Shown in pieces: positions 48,713 to 60,725 of a stretch of DNA of 60,725 nt. The stretch lies in the NCBI GenBank assembly GCA_015499985.1, contig JAAAUF010000129.1, positions 1 through 60,725 of the forward strand, in the 5' to 3' direction. The DNA is from Haplosporangium gracile (taxonomy: Eukaryota; Mortierellomycota; Mortierellomycetes; Mortierellales; Mortierellaceae). Position 1 is the stretch's first letter. The number at the start of each line of letters is the position of its first letter. The notes under the pieces were generated by a model. The model ran no database searches, was not told the origin of the DNA, and saw nothing but the letters and a program-made list of their open reading frames with translations. A program made the position numbers and the translations under genes.

Positions 48713-50190
48713 ATGTCCAAAACTGGTCGCTGCATCATCGACTGTGACCCTGGCATCGACGACACCCTCGCCATTCTCCATGCCATGGGATCGCCCAAGG
48801 TCGACATCGTCGCAATCACTCTCACCTACGGTAACACCAATCGCGAGAACGTGACAAAGAACCTCTTCACTATTTTGCATGTCCTCGGCAAGGAAGTCCA
48901 CGCTTCTCACACCTCGACCTTGCTTGAGGGACATAACCGTGCTCGTTTGGAACGTATCAGGACCAACAAGCCTGTCATCTCTGTCGGTATGTGTGCTCTT
49001 TTTCCTGTTCTATTGAGTGCCTTTATGACAGATGGCCATTTACTAACGTTTGTTCATCCTTGTTTTCCCACAGGCGCGGCGAAGCCATTGGTTGTTTCAT
49101 CCGTGTATGGCGAGAACTTTCACGGCCCCGACGGTCTTGGAAAGATGCACCTGAACGATCCCGATCTCGCTCCCACGGACTGGGCTGAGATTCTTGGACT
49201 GTTGGATCCTGAGAGGATGGGTAAAAAGCTGGATCTCGCTGCAGGAGATCTCCCCTCGGAAACGTTGTACACTCTTTCTGAAAGACCTGCTCACGACGAG
49301 ATCTTATATCAGTTGGAGCAGGCAGAGCCCAAGACAATTACTCTTATTGCCCTGGGACCCATGACCAACTTGGCCTTGGCCTATGAGAAGAACCCTGCTG
49401 TTTTTGCTCGTTGTAAGCAGGTCATCTGCATGGGAGGCTGCATTGACATCCCTGGGTAAGCACACATGTATAGTTTTTTGCGCTACATTCTTTCGTTATA
49501 CAGAGTCAGTGGGAATATACTAATCCTTTGTATTGTCTTTTGACCGTCGATACTCCAGAAATGTCACACCGGTCGCAGAGTTTAACTTCCATGCCTGTCC
49601 CCACTCGGTTCACACTATTTTGAAGGCAACCATGTCTCCTGATCCAGAAATGGCCATTACTCTTTACATGTTGCCCACCGATGGTAAGCCTTGCTCCTTT
49701 TCAGGACTGATCTCAACTGGTGTCTGCGATGTTTCAGCATTTTAACTCTTATTTCTGCGTCCTTTCTTCCGTCTCTTTAGTCACCCATACGGTGTCATTG
49801 CAGGCAACGGCTATGAAGCAATATATCACCCCTATGGGAACGCCATTGTCCAAGTTTGCGACTCTTCTGTTGGGATACCTATTTGACTTGTTGGCCCAAA
49901 AGTTGAACTACACAGCGATGAACTTGCACGATCCTCTTTGCATTGGATTTTTTATTGACTTGGAGAGCGAGGCTGACTACACACAGGTTGGTTGGAAGGT
50001 GCAGGAACGTGATATCCGCATTGAGGTCGACGGCAGTCTCACTCGCGGGATGCTTGTTGTTGACCGCCGGATCAAGAGCACGACGGAAGCCACTGGCGAG
50101 CCTTCGCGCACCCAGGTTGTTGTACAGGCAGATGCTGAGCGATACCTTGCCTCGATGTTTTACGACATCTGGGGTGCCTCGTACCCTTGA
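48713..50190 (+). CDS. Inosine/uridine-preferring nucleoside hydrolase (IUNH family)
   Basis: Hydrolyses the N-glycosidic bond of nucleosides to free base and ribose, in salvage. Four exons: 48713-48986, 49074-49455, 49559-49683 and 49781-50190, giving 396 residues. The Ca2+/ribose-binding motif DCDPGIDD lies at 10-17, where the common form is DTDPGxDD, a Cys for Thr change. TLIALGPMTNLALA and VICMGG are the next family motifs, followed by AEFNFHACPHS, which provides the ribose-contacting Asn. NLHDPLCIGFFID near residue 310 carries the conserved H-D pair that closes the active site. Family call is firm; base preference is not readable from sequence. Same strand as RLI1, 255 bp apart. Confidence 0.9.
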
Positions 50191-50388
50191 AGCTGGAAGC
50201 GGAAGGAGCGTAATAAAGTCATTATTTCCAAGTCTGATTACGGTTGGGAAGGAAATAACGTATTTCCTTTATGGGCTCATTCCCCCTCTCGGACTTTGGG
50301 TGCGTGGTAAACAAACTAATAATTTTTTTTGAGACAAGCGCACGCCAGCCAACCTTTGGGCTGGTTATCAGGCAGCTTCGGGAATTGA

Positions 50389-52917
<2,529 letters not shown>

Positions 52918-53522
52918 GTGTTTAGATAGCATTTGTTTTTGGGTGAAAAGGGGAACACGTTGTCGTAACGCCGAGTTTTGCGACAATGGGGAGTTACCCT
53001 TGTGGTGTAGGAACCATTAGTATTTTCGGTTTTTAGTGAACAGCATTTTTTTTTTTTCAATGATTTCCCTTTCGATCTGTGTTATTTTTTATCGATCAAA
53101 GGCGACCCCTCTCAAAAAATACGATAGTATATATGAAATACTAAACCAATAATCGTTGCATTGAACACAGTTGCTTGTTGAATGGAAATAATCCTGGTTT
53201 ACGACGATGACAAGCAATTGATATTTTTTTGAATGTTTTTATTTTGAATATTTTTATTTTGAATGAATGCTGTGGAGGTCACCTAGATCCCTTGATCCTC
53301 GGATGACCCGCGTGTTGTTGGAGGGAAATGTCGTTGTTATAGTTCTGCAGTGGAGAAAAAAATGCCTGATATTGCGTCTAGTCCGCTGTCAGCCCTGCTG
53401 TCTGTTGCTGCCCTTGTTAATGTCCTCTCTCCTGACTGGCTGATCTTTTGTTACGTTGATGTTTTCGATTATATTCTTGTCATACGTAGAATGAGAGTGA
53501 TCATGCCTCTGTCTCTCGTTGC
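52918..53522. other. Convergent 3' region, RLI1 / LSM8
   Basis: 605 bp, A/T-rich, with T runs at 53046-53058 and repeated tttttattttgaa units near 53229-53263. No gene seen. Confidence 0.5.
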
Positions 53523-54236
53523 TCAGAGGTGTACTGGATCTAACGGCTCCACCATCATATTGTCGTAGTCTGCCTGCTCGTCCAGTTCTTCATCTAGCTC
53601 TCCAATCAGTGCTCTGCCAATTTTTGTTCAAAAGAAAAATATAAACGCGTAAAGATAAATCAGTAGTCAGGTCAAAGTCTCTTCAATGAGTAGCGACACA
53701 ACGCAACCAGGAAGATATCTTTGTGGCGCAGATAAAACAGTAGTGGGTTTGCTTACATAGTCTCGCCGCGGATGACATATACGCCGATGGGGACTGTTTT
53801 CATGGCTTCTGTTGACGAGAATATCCTCTCGTGTGTCTTGCCCAGAATGACATTTGCTGCTTGATCATATCCCATCAATTGTCCCTAAGTGTTCATGAAA
53901 AGCCATTGATGTCAGTTTGAAATGTTCTCATATTGTTAGGTAAGTCAATAAAAAACGCGCACCGTCGTATCAGGGTGAGCGTGCTTTGCTTGTAGGGAGC
54001 GGTAATTGTGACTTACGACGAGTGTGCGTCCGTCCGTAAGGTAGACAAATACTGGTTCTAGAAGGTCAACGTGTACATGGGATAAAGAAGAGTTGCAGGA
54101 TGTTAGGTTCGACGCTACCTCGTGAAACTGTGCCGACGCGACGCGCGCTGCTATTCTTCCGTTTCATAATGAAGTCCTGGCGTAGTGCTGAGTGGGGTTT
54201 CTTACGGTCGACAAGGGATCTCAGCTGATCAGACAT
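53523..54236 (-). CDS. LSM8: U6 snRNA-associated Sm-like protein LSM8
   Basis: Subunit of the nuclear LSM2-8 ring that binds the 3' end of U6 snRNA. Four exons on the minus strand: 54236-54206, 54057-54017, 53884-53757 and 53613-53523, giving 96 residues, the LSM8 size. Sm1 motif: VFVYLTDGRTLVGQLMGYDQAANVIL (seen across exons 2-3). Then KTHERIFSSTEAMKTVPIGVYVIRGETI, in which the Sm2 box reads VIRGETI and the HERIFS element is the hallmark that separates LSM8 from LSM1. The C-terminus is acidic (ELDEELDEQ). All phases agree (C|AA, AT|A). Confidence 0.92.
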
Positions 54237-54868
54237 TGTGTGAGTGTGTAGAGTTGAGTAGTTGGATGTTTGTTCGTTTGTCCGAAGGCAGTGTCAAGCA
54301 AGTCCAGGTGATGCAACGAGAGTTGGCCTGCTTTCCCGAGAAAATGGAGGAGTGTCGTTCGTTGTTGTAGCCGTTGATGGACTTTGCTTCGAGACGATAG
54401 GTTTTAGTAAAGTTATGTAGTTGTCCTGGCTGGGTTTTGTCCTGTTGTGCTTGCTTTGTGCTGCGTTTTATCCCTGTGGTCCTGTGGGGCAGAGCGATGC
54501 TGTTGTTGTGGGTATGTGTGAGTGGCGAGGTGAATAAAGAACAAGGTAGTCCAGCAAGGCTGGCTGCAAAGAGAGAGGCTTCAAGAGGAGTGTGGCTTGG
54601 CTTTCAATTTTGGTATTTTGAACAAAGAAACGCACACAATGAGAGAGGGAGATTCGCCCAGGCAAGCGAACCTTGCTCTTCTCATAAAAAAAAACGCCTC
54701 TAAATTCTTTCTTACTTTTCATTCTTCTTCCCTTTCACTTTCACAATACCCACACTTCAGGAAAACACATCGCCATTCTCCGACAAAAACACATCAACAC
54801 CTCCAGTCACCACAGAATCAGGAAAAAGGAATCCTCTACATCAAGACTCTTCAATAACAACCACAGCA
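54237..54868. promoter_or_regulatory. Divergent promoter region, LSM8 / NC2-alpha
   Basis: 632 bp between divergent starts. The NC2-alpha leader (54690-54868) is CT- then CA-rich. Frames through this region are low complexity. No TATA box seen. Confidence 0.4.
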
Positions 54869-56224
54869 ATGCGCAACAAGAAATACAAGACCAAGTTCCC
54901 CGTTGTAAGTTTTTTATTGCAACCCCCCAGCTGGACCAGGCTGGATAACAACAGCCAACAAGCGGCTGTGGCGGCAAACGAGGGAAAGGGCACAGCTTTG
55001 TAATAAAGGACACCAGACCAGTCTAAACGCAAAACAAAGGAGCACCAAAACGGCAGGACACCTAACAGGACATGCAACGACAGCGAAGCAAGAGGGCAGG
55101 AAGTGTACCGTGCATTAGAGCCGTTGCAGGTAGAGAAGAAAAGGAAGAGGGCGGACCACCTCTCCTTATCGTTTGCGCCACTTTTCCCTCCCCGTTTCTG
55201 GGCTGCAACCTTCAGTTTGGGCTTCTCTGTGTTGTTTTTATTGGGCTTAGTACAGTCTTCATGTCATGGAGCGAAAAAAAAAAACGCGTCTATTTTTTCG
55301 TGAGCATGCACTAACGATAAGGCATCCCTTTTATCTCCGCGCATTATTTATTTAGGCCCGCATCAAGAAGATCATGCAGATGGACGAAGATGTTGGCAAA
55401 GTCGCCCAGGCAACCCCTATCCTTATATGTACGACTTAACGCCTCACTTGTTCAAAAATCGATTATCGACTTTGCAGGATGACAGGATGACAGGAAGGGG
55501 ATGCTAATTTATCGTGACAGAGGATTTATTCAAAGCGACACCAGTTATTAACATTATACTTCTTCATTTCATTTCTTTCTTTCTCGATCTATGTAGCAAA
55601 AGCATTGGAGCTGTTTATGCAGTCATTGATTGATGAGGCCTGCATGGAGACACGAGCCAAGAACGCTAAACGACTGACCGCAGCACACTTGTAGGTGCTT
55701 CGTCTCTCTTTCGAAGGACATTTCAACTTGCTCCGCTCTTACTACCATGCGCTACCAAAACATCTGGACAATACGCGTCATGCTAACGTTTCAATTGTGC
55801 TTTTCTGTTTCCCTTTTTTTTTTTTTTTTTTTGCTACTAATAGGAAAAAGACGATTTTGGAAAAGGATCAGTTTGACTTTTTGAGGGATATTGTCGAGAA
55901 TGTTGCAGATCCACAGGGTGATGCAGGATTAGGTCAGAAGGGAGGAGCAGGCGGAGGTGGTGGTGGAGTAGGTGCCGGAGCGGCGGCGGCGGTGGCGGCG
56001 GCAGACTTTGCAGGAGCTATGGCAGCAGCAAGGAAAGGCACACCAGCAAAACTTTCTACCAGTATAAAGGGGTACGTTCTTGAGGGAGGATGGTTGTTGG
56101 TTGATTGTTTTGTTTGTTTTTGTCAGCGAAATGCTAACCCTCGACTTTCATGTTTGTTCTTCATGGTAATAGAAAAGCAGCAGCAAAGGACGACGATGAG
56201 GACGACGACTACGACAACGAGTAA
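54869..56224 (+). CDS. BUR6: NC2-alpha / DRAP1 (BUR6), TBP regulator
   Basis: Histone-fold subunit of Negative Cofactor 2, which with NC2-beta clamps TBP on TATA DNA and represses or moves it. Five exons: 54869-54904, 55356-55428, 55597-55690, 55844-56071 and 56173-56224, giving 160 residues. The H2A-type fold spans about residues 8-95: TKFPVARIKKIMQMDEDVGKV, then ATPILISKALELFMQSLIDEA and LEKDQFDFLRDIVENV. The remainder is a Gly/Ala-rich linker (exon 4) and an acidic end DDDEDDDYDNE, which could contact TBP or be a spacer. The small exon sizes are common for histone-fold genes. Intron 1 (451 nt) is long. Confidence 0.9.
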
Positions 56225-56523
56225 GCAAACACAGCAAACCAATCAAGCATGTGCGGCTCAGGAGTCGTCGTTCTCTTTAACCAGGAAAATTACATAGGAA
56301 AACTGCACCTTTTTTTTTCTTTCCAATAATATCATTTTTCGCAACATCAAGTCAACAGGACAAGGGACAGAGGATGGTTTATTGCAGTGGCGCTGGGGGT
56401 TTTTAATATTTACAGATATCTGGCTATTTACAGTTAACGAAGAAAAATGAAGGAACTGGTATGTACAGCGAAGAGAGTGCAGTGGAATGAAAAAAAAGAA
56501 GAAAAAAATCTATCTTATTGGGT
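56225..56523. other. Convergent 3' region, NC2-alpha / orphan membrane protein
   Basis: 299 bp, A/T-rich, with no coding signal. Confidence 0.5.
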
Positions 56524-58791
56524 TTAGCACATGGTTTCGTGGAAGGTCGCGGCAGTGGCAACTTCCCAACGGCGGTTCTCGTCCAGCGAACAAGCATTGC
56601 GACGCTCTGTTGTGGGTGGCGACCAGACAAGGGGGGTCTCGTCCGAGAACTTGTTGACGTCCATCTCGCTGTCAGATCCGACACAGGTATCGTCGTCGTC
56701 ATCAGAAGTATTCTCATCAGCGGAGTCGTCGCGCCTGTAGACGGTAAGTGCAGCGTTGGGGACCCAGGCGTGGACAAGGATGATGCCGGCGATGCCGATT
56801 CCAACGAAGTAGATTGCGGGGACGTCCCAGCTTTCATCGGCGATCATTAGGAATGTGAGTGCCAGGGCTGAGCCAGAGAGAGTCAAGCTCGCCAGGAGAG
56901 TTTTCCACGATGCATGACGGCGTTGGGTAGTGATAGTGGTAACAGGAAGACTGATATGTTGGTCAAGCACTTGGTGATAAAGGACTTTGGCCTGGGCGAG
57001 GCCGACAAGGACGCCGCCAAGACACATTGCGACTGCAAGGATCATCAAATCTGTCGACCAGCCAGTGTAAACGAATGTACGACCAGAGAAGTGACCACCA
57101 ATGTCGGCAGCCGCCAAACTGTTACCGACCAAGAACTGCTGAATGCCCGAGAACCACGATGGAGTTGTAGGGCGGTAGTATCCACAGGGGAGATCGTTGT
57201 CGAGCATGGAGGCAATCATGAGGTCGTCCGTGGTCTTGAACAGCTTGCCGAGTCGCTGTTGCTGCTGGTCCTTCGATTCCTCTTCGGTGGCGCGGAGTAC
57301 GGCGTCTTCCTGGTCAAGTTGGTACAAGAAATCGTGAAAGACGACTTCATCCTGAGGGTCCATGATCATGGCGTCCAGGCTGCTTAGGTCCTCGACGTCC
57401 TCGTCAGTCTCCTCCATCTTCGCATCCTTGACCATGTTGGCGAACGAAAGCTCAGTTAGAGGAGCGACGTCGTTGTTTTTGTTGCTGATGACTATACTGG
57501 TCTGGATCCTGGCAAAAGGTTGAGCACCCTTATTTGAATCAGATAAAGGCTGGTCTTTGGCCCAGAGCGCCTTAATGGCATCAAACTGAACATCCATATC
57601 CAACATCGAGACGATCGCATCCGCACCACCGACTGATTCCTCTTCTGGTTGTTCGGCGGACCAGAGATCAGAGATAGGTTCCCCCATATGCAGATCGATT
57701 TGACCCTTCTCCACTTGCAGGGGCTGCAGGTCAGCAGGGGGGAGAATAAAGATCGGTGCGCCGGTGCCCCCTTGTTCGATCACATTGGAGGAGACAAGTC
57801 CGGGCATAGGCATAACAGGAGATGAGAAGGGAGAAACCGCGAAGGGAGAAGGGGGTGCCGAGAGCTGTTCGAACGAGTTGAAGCCCATCTTGGCCGAGAA
57901 GGTCATCAGCAGTGTCCAGGCCCACAGACTGGCCAGCAGGATGGTCTTGGGGCGAGGGAGGGTCGACGACACTTGACGACGTTGATGACTTTTGCAGGCA
58001 AGGTCGACTTTGGGAAGATGCATGTTCTTCTCGCCGACGCATAGACCTTCTTCCGCACTGACCTCGTCATCATGGTACGCCAATGCCAAAGGCAAAGGCG
58101 CATACCCCAAGAAATCATCCCTATCTCTGTCGATTCCCATGAGGTTCCGCCAGGTACGTTTGATCGCCTTGAGGGTTGGCCCATCGGCCGCGCCATGGCG
58201 GCAGTTACTCTGCTTCATCAACCTCCTTACACTGCCCCTCTGCCTCCTCTTGGACATATCTCGGCGCCCCCCTTGTCTCCACCGGGTGTACGGACATTGA
58301 ATTCCATACTCCTCGAGGAGCGTCATGATTTTAAACAGCGACAGTGGGACCACAAGGCCCAAACAGGGCAACAACATGATCCATGTCGTGCTCCACGTCC
58401 ATGCCGACGACTCAAGGGCCGTTGCCGCCGTTCCTGTGACTGGCGCTACTGGAGGTATTTGGGCTGCGTACAATGGTGGAGTTGGTGAGACATGGGACCC
58501 AGGGGCAAACGAAGAAGACGAGGAAGAAGAAGGCGAATATGAATCGGCTATGAGGGCTGAGGCGAGGAAGGGGAGGATGGAGGGGAGGAGGAATAAGGAA
58601 CCGGCGGTGAGGATGTCAAGATGGGAGGAGAGGGATTGTAAAAAGGTGCTTATTTCCTTCTCGTCGTGTTGTTGGTGAGTTGTTATAGTTGTGTGGATAT
58701 CGATGATGGTGGTGTCTGCTTTTGAAGAAGAGGAACATGTGTCTGAGATGGAGGAGCAGCACATGGATGGGGATAGGGTGTTCGGACACAT
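56524..58791 (-). CDS. Unknown multi-pass membrane protein, intronless
   Basis: I do not recognise this 755-residue protein. It is one open frame. Six hydrophobic stretches look like membrane helices: LTAGSLFLLPSILPFLASALI (about 59-79), IMLLPCLGLVVPLSLFKIMTLL (about 136-157), TILLASLWAWTLLMTF (about 290-305), and three near the C-terminus starting at STDLMILAVAMCLGGVLVG, TLLASLTLSGSALALTFLMI and AIYFVGIGIAGIILVHAW. A basic segment (RRDMSKRRQRGSVRRLMKQ) follows helix 2, and a ~250-residue loop rich in Asp/Glu with a Pro/Ser segment separates helices 3 and 4. The C-terminal 70 residues are acidic with DDSADENTSDDDDD. The start at 58791 is the longest; codon use is coding-like throughout. Role unknown. 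Confidence 0.75.
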   Translation of the reverse strand: MCPNTLSPSMCCSSISDTCSSSSKADTTIIDIHTTITTHQQHDEKEISTFLQSLSSHLDILTAGSLFLLPSILPFLASALIADSYSPSSSSSSSFAPGSHVSPTPPLYAAQIPPVAPVTGTAATALESSAWTWSTTWIMLLPCLGLVVPLSLFKIMTLLEEYGIQCPYTRWRQGGRRDMSKRRQRGSVRRLMKQSNCRHGAADGPTLKAIKRTWRNLMGIDRDRDDFLGYAPLPLALAYHDDEVSAEEGLCVGEKNMHLPKVDLACKSHQRRQVSSTLPRPKTILLASLWAWTLLMTFSAKMGFNSFEQLSAPPSPFAVSPFSSPVMPMPGLVSSNVIEQGGTGAPIFILPPADLQPLQVEKGQIDLHMGEPISDLWSAEQPEEESVGGADAIVSMLDMDVQFDAIKALWAKDQPLSDSNKGAQPFARIQTSIVISNKNNDVAPLTELSFANMVKDAKMEETDEDVEDLSSLDAMIMDPQDEVVFHDFLYQLDQEDAVLRATEEESKDQQQQRLGKLFKTTDDLMIASMLDNDLPCGYYRPTTPSWFSGIQQFLVGNSLAAADIGGHFSGRTFVYTGWSTDLMILAVAMCLGGVLVGLAQAKVLYHQVLDQHISLPVTTITTQRRHASWKTLLASLTLSGSALALTFLMIADESWDVPAIYFVGIGIAGIILVHAWVPNAALTVYRRDDSADENTSDDDDDTCVGSDSEMDVNKFSDETPLVWSPPTTERRNACSLDENRRWEVATAATFHETMC

Positions 58792-60725
58792 TTTTGTGAG
58801 TGTGAACTAAAGAAATGAAGGATGGTAGCGTGAGTGCTTAGGAATGCTTGCTTGCTAGTTAGTCAATCGATCCAACACGAATGAAAGGAGAAGCAAGGAA
58901 AGCAGTGGAGTGGAATGGAGTGGAGGAGGAAAGAAAAGGGAAGGGAAGATGAAAGGAAGTAAATGGTACGACGAGTGGAGGACGAGGAAAGAAGAAGAAG
59001 AGGAAAGAGAAAGAGAAGAAGCAGAAAAATAGAGGGGGGATCAGACGATGGGGCAATGCAGATTTTTATATAGACACTCGCAGTAGAAAGAAAGAAAAAA
59101 AAAAAAGTGTAAAAAAAAGTGGCGATGCATCCAGCCAAAAGGCATTGCCAGCACTTGGATGGGAATGCATACTCACTCTACTAACCCTACCTACTCATTC
59201 GCCAAAGTATGTTGTCGATTTTCGGCTAGTTGGGACACACTCTCTCCACTACTCCGAACCGGACGAGTCACATACAAACACACCCACATTGGATACTCTC
59301 GTCTTCGGAGACTAGTCAAGGCATCCATAGTTGCATCCTTCAATTCAAGGATGATCTGAGATTCTCTCTTGTCCGTGGGCCAATGACAGAAATGCCTTTC
59401 GAGTCGACATCTATGCCCTCCTCTCCTTCCCTTCCCTTCGCACACTCTCTCCTTTTCACTCCCTGCCGACTGTCCCTTCCCTGTCCTTATTCCTCCCTTT
59501 TCTTCTTTGCCCTCTCTTTTACCTGTTCCTCTTCCTTTACTGTCTCCTTCACTTCCACACCACACCATACCACACCACCTCCCAACACACCCCCTTCTTC
59601 CCGGCCTGATCATCTCTTTCGCTCTTTTTTTTTTTTTTTTTTTTGCCTGGTCATGTCATGGCTGGCCTGTGTGTTGTCCTACTTGGCGCGTGCACACAAC
59701 AACAAAAAATGCCTCTGCGTGCCTGCCTGAGGACCCGTTCCTTTTTTAATCTCTTTCTTTCCTTCCTCAGCATGTTCGACCTATCTGTTGCCGCTGTTGT
59801 CATTATGTGGTGATTTTCAAAAAAGGGGGACGGTACCATTCCGCCATGGGTCAAAACACAACGACGCGTTTGCATGGAGGGATCAGGGCTTAGGGGAAAA
59901 GAATGGGTTAGCTCAGGTCCAAGCAAAAGAAAAAAAAACGACACCTTTCCCAGTTAAGAAACAAGACGCCAAACGCCCAAAAGGAAACGAAGAGAAGGAA
60001 GGGAAGATAGTAAGTAAAAATAAGGTACCTTGCTTTCTTGTTCAAAAATAACGAGAAGGTCGCCATGAATAAAAAATATGGGCCGCATGTGGGCGTGTTT
60101 GCCCAATTGCGTCGCCGTGCTGAAGGTTTATTCATTTTGGCGTGGTTTGCCTTATTTTTTATTTTTTTTGGTAGGCGTCGCCCTTTACTGTCCCTACCAC
60201 CTTCACCCCCAGCAGGCAAAAAATGGCACAGGGCAACTTCTTCCTTTTGAGCTCTGCCTTCCTGCCTGCCATCTTGTATCTTTTTTTCTTGTCTCTCTTC
60301 CCCCTTCTTCCTTCCTGATCCTTCCCGTGCACACTGCACAGGAGGAAAGGGGTGTGATGAGGAAAGGGATGTAGCATTGCATGCCAACCTGAATCCTAAA
60401 AGTGTACGCAGGGGGGGAGCGGGGGGAGGTATAAAAATAGTCCTGCTTCGCAATGCAGAAAGGACGAGGCGTTCTTTGGTTGTTGTGGTTGATGGGGTCC
60501 GTGTCGTTTTTCCTCACACGCACATGCGAACACATCCACGTGCGCATTCACTCACCCCAGCCCATCTCGTATATCCCAGCCAAACTCAAAAGAAACTGAT
60601 CCAACCCTTTTTTTTTTTCCTGCGCTCTCTTTGATCCTATTGATATTAGTCTTTGCCAGCTTTGTCAATCGCCGTCCCTTTTTCTTACTGCTTTTCCCGA
60701 TCCCCTTTCGCATTCATCCTCGACA
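58792..60725. promoter_or_regulatory. Right-hand intergenic region with a TATA box facing off the edge
   Basis: 1.9 kb without a supported gene. 58860-59000 is purine-rich (a CT-rich leader for the minus-strand gene). 59390-59640 is strongly CT-rich on the plus strand and ends in a T run. Long frames here are Ser/Phe/Leu or Lys/Glu products of that bias. A TATA box (TATAAAAATA) lies at 60430-60439 after a G-rich block, and a pyrimidine-rich leader follows, so a plus-strand gene probably starts just outside. Confidence 0.45.
60430..60439 (+). promoter_or_regulatory. TATA box (TATAAAAATA)
   Basis: Good TATA match immediately after a run of G (ggggggagg). It is about 290 bp from the edge, with a CT-rich stretch following. 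No start codon with a convincing frame is seen inside the window. Confidence 0.4.

Overview
This is a eukaryotic nuclear window, almost certainly from an early-diverging filamentous fungus; I infer Mucoromycota and probably Mortierellomycotina. Genes are dense on both strands and nearly all are split by short GT-AG introns. The gene set mixes fungal housekeeping genes with families usually associated with animals or early-branching fungi: a BRAT1-like protein, a FANCE-like protein, an AIG1-type GTPase, a TRAK/HAP1-like motor adaptor and NOPCHAP1. I joined exons by eye, and almost every multi-exon model below keeps its reading frame through all junctions, which is the main support for the coordinates. 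Two runs of ten N (29428-29437 and 46679-46688) are assembly gaps.

Layout. 0-10 kb: 5' part of ribosomal protein uL2 (-), a FANCE-like protein (+), peroxisome proliferation factor PEX11 with a 12-nt micro-exon (+), and DED1/DDX3 RNA helicase (-). 10-23 kb: a coiled-coil protein with a dynein-adaptor CC1-box and a tandem LxxEL array (+), tail to tail with a 21-exon autoinhibited formin (-). 23-32 kb: a BRAT1-like HEAT-repeat protein (-), divergent from cystathionine beta-lyase (+), then mitoferrin (-). 32-34 kb: gene-poor, with a possible small gene behind a TATA box and a 185-bp pogo/Tigger-like MITE with TA target duplication. 34-46 kb: AIG1 GTPase (-), seryl-tRNA synthetase (-), NOPCHAP1 (+), COX18 (-), NUP107/NUP84 (+) and an intronless MFS transporter (-). 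47-57 kb: ATX1 copper chaperone with a GC-AG intron (-), nucleoside hydrolase (+), RLI1/ABCE1 (+), LSM8 (-) and NC2-alpha (+). 56.5-58.8 kb: an intronless orphan multi-pass membrane protein (-). The last ~1.9 kb shows no gene but carries a TATA box facing off the right end.

There is no operon logic here. Working links are by cell process: translation (uL2, DED1, SerRS, RLI1), RNA processing (LSM8, BRAT1-like, NOPCHAP1), mitochondria and metals (mitoferrin, COX18, ATX1) and cytoskeleton and transport (formin, TRAK-like adaptor). Several divergent pairs share short promoters (SerRS/NOPCHAP1 226 bp, COX18/NUP107 245 bp, BRAT1-like/cystathionine beta-lyase 315 bp). The convergent pair NOPCHAP1/COX18 is separated by only 118 bp between stop codons.
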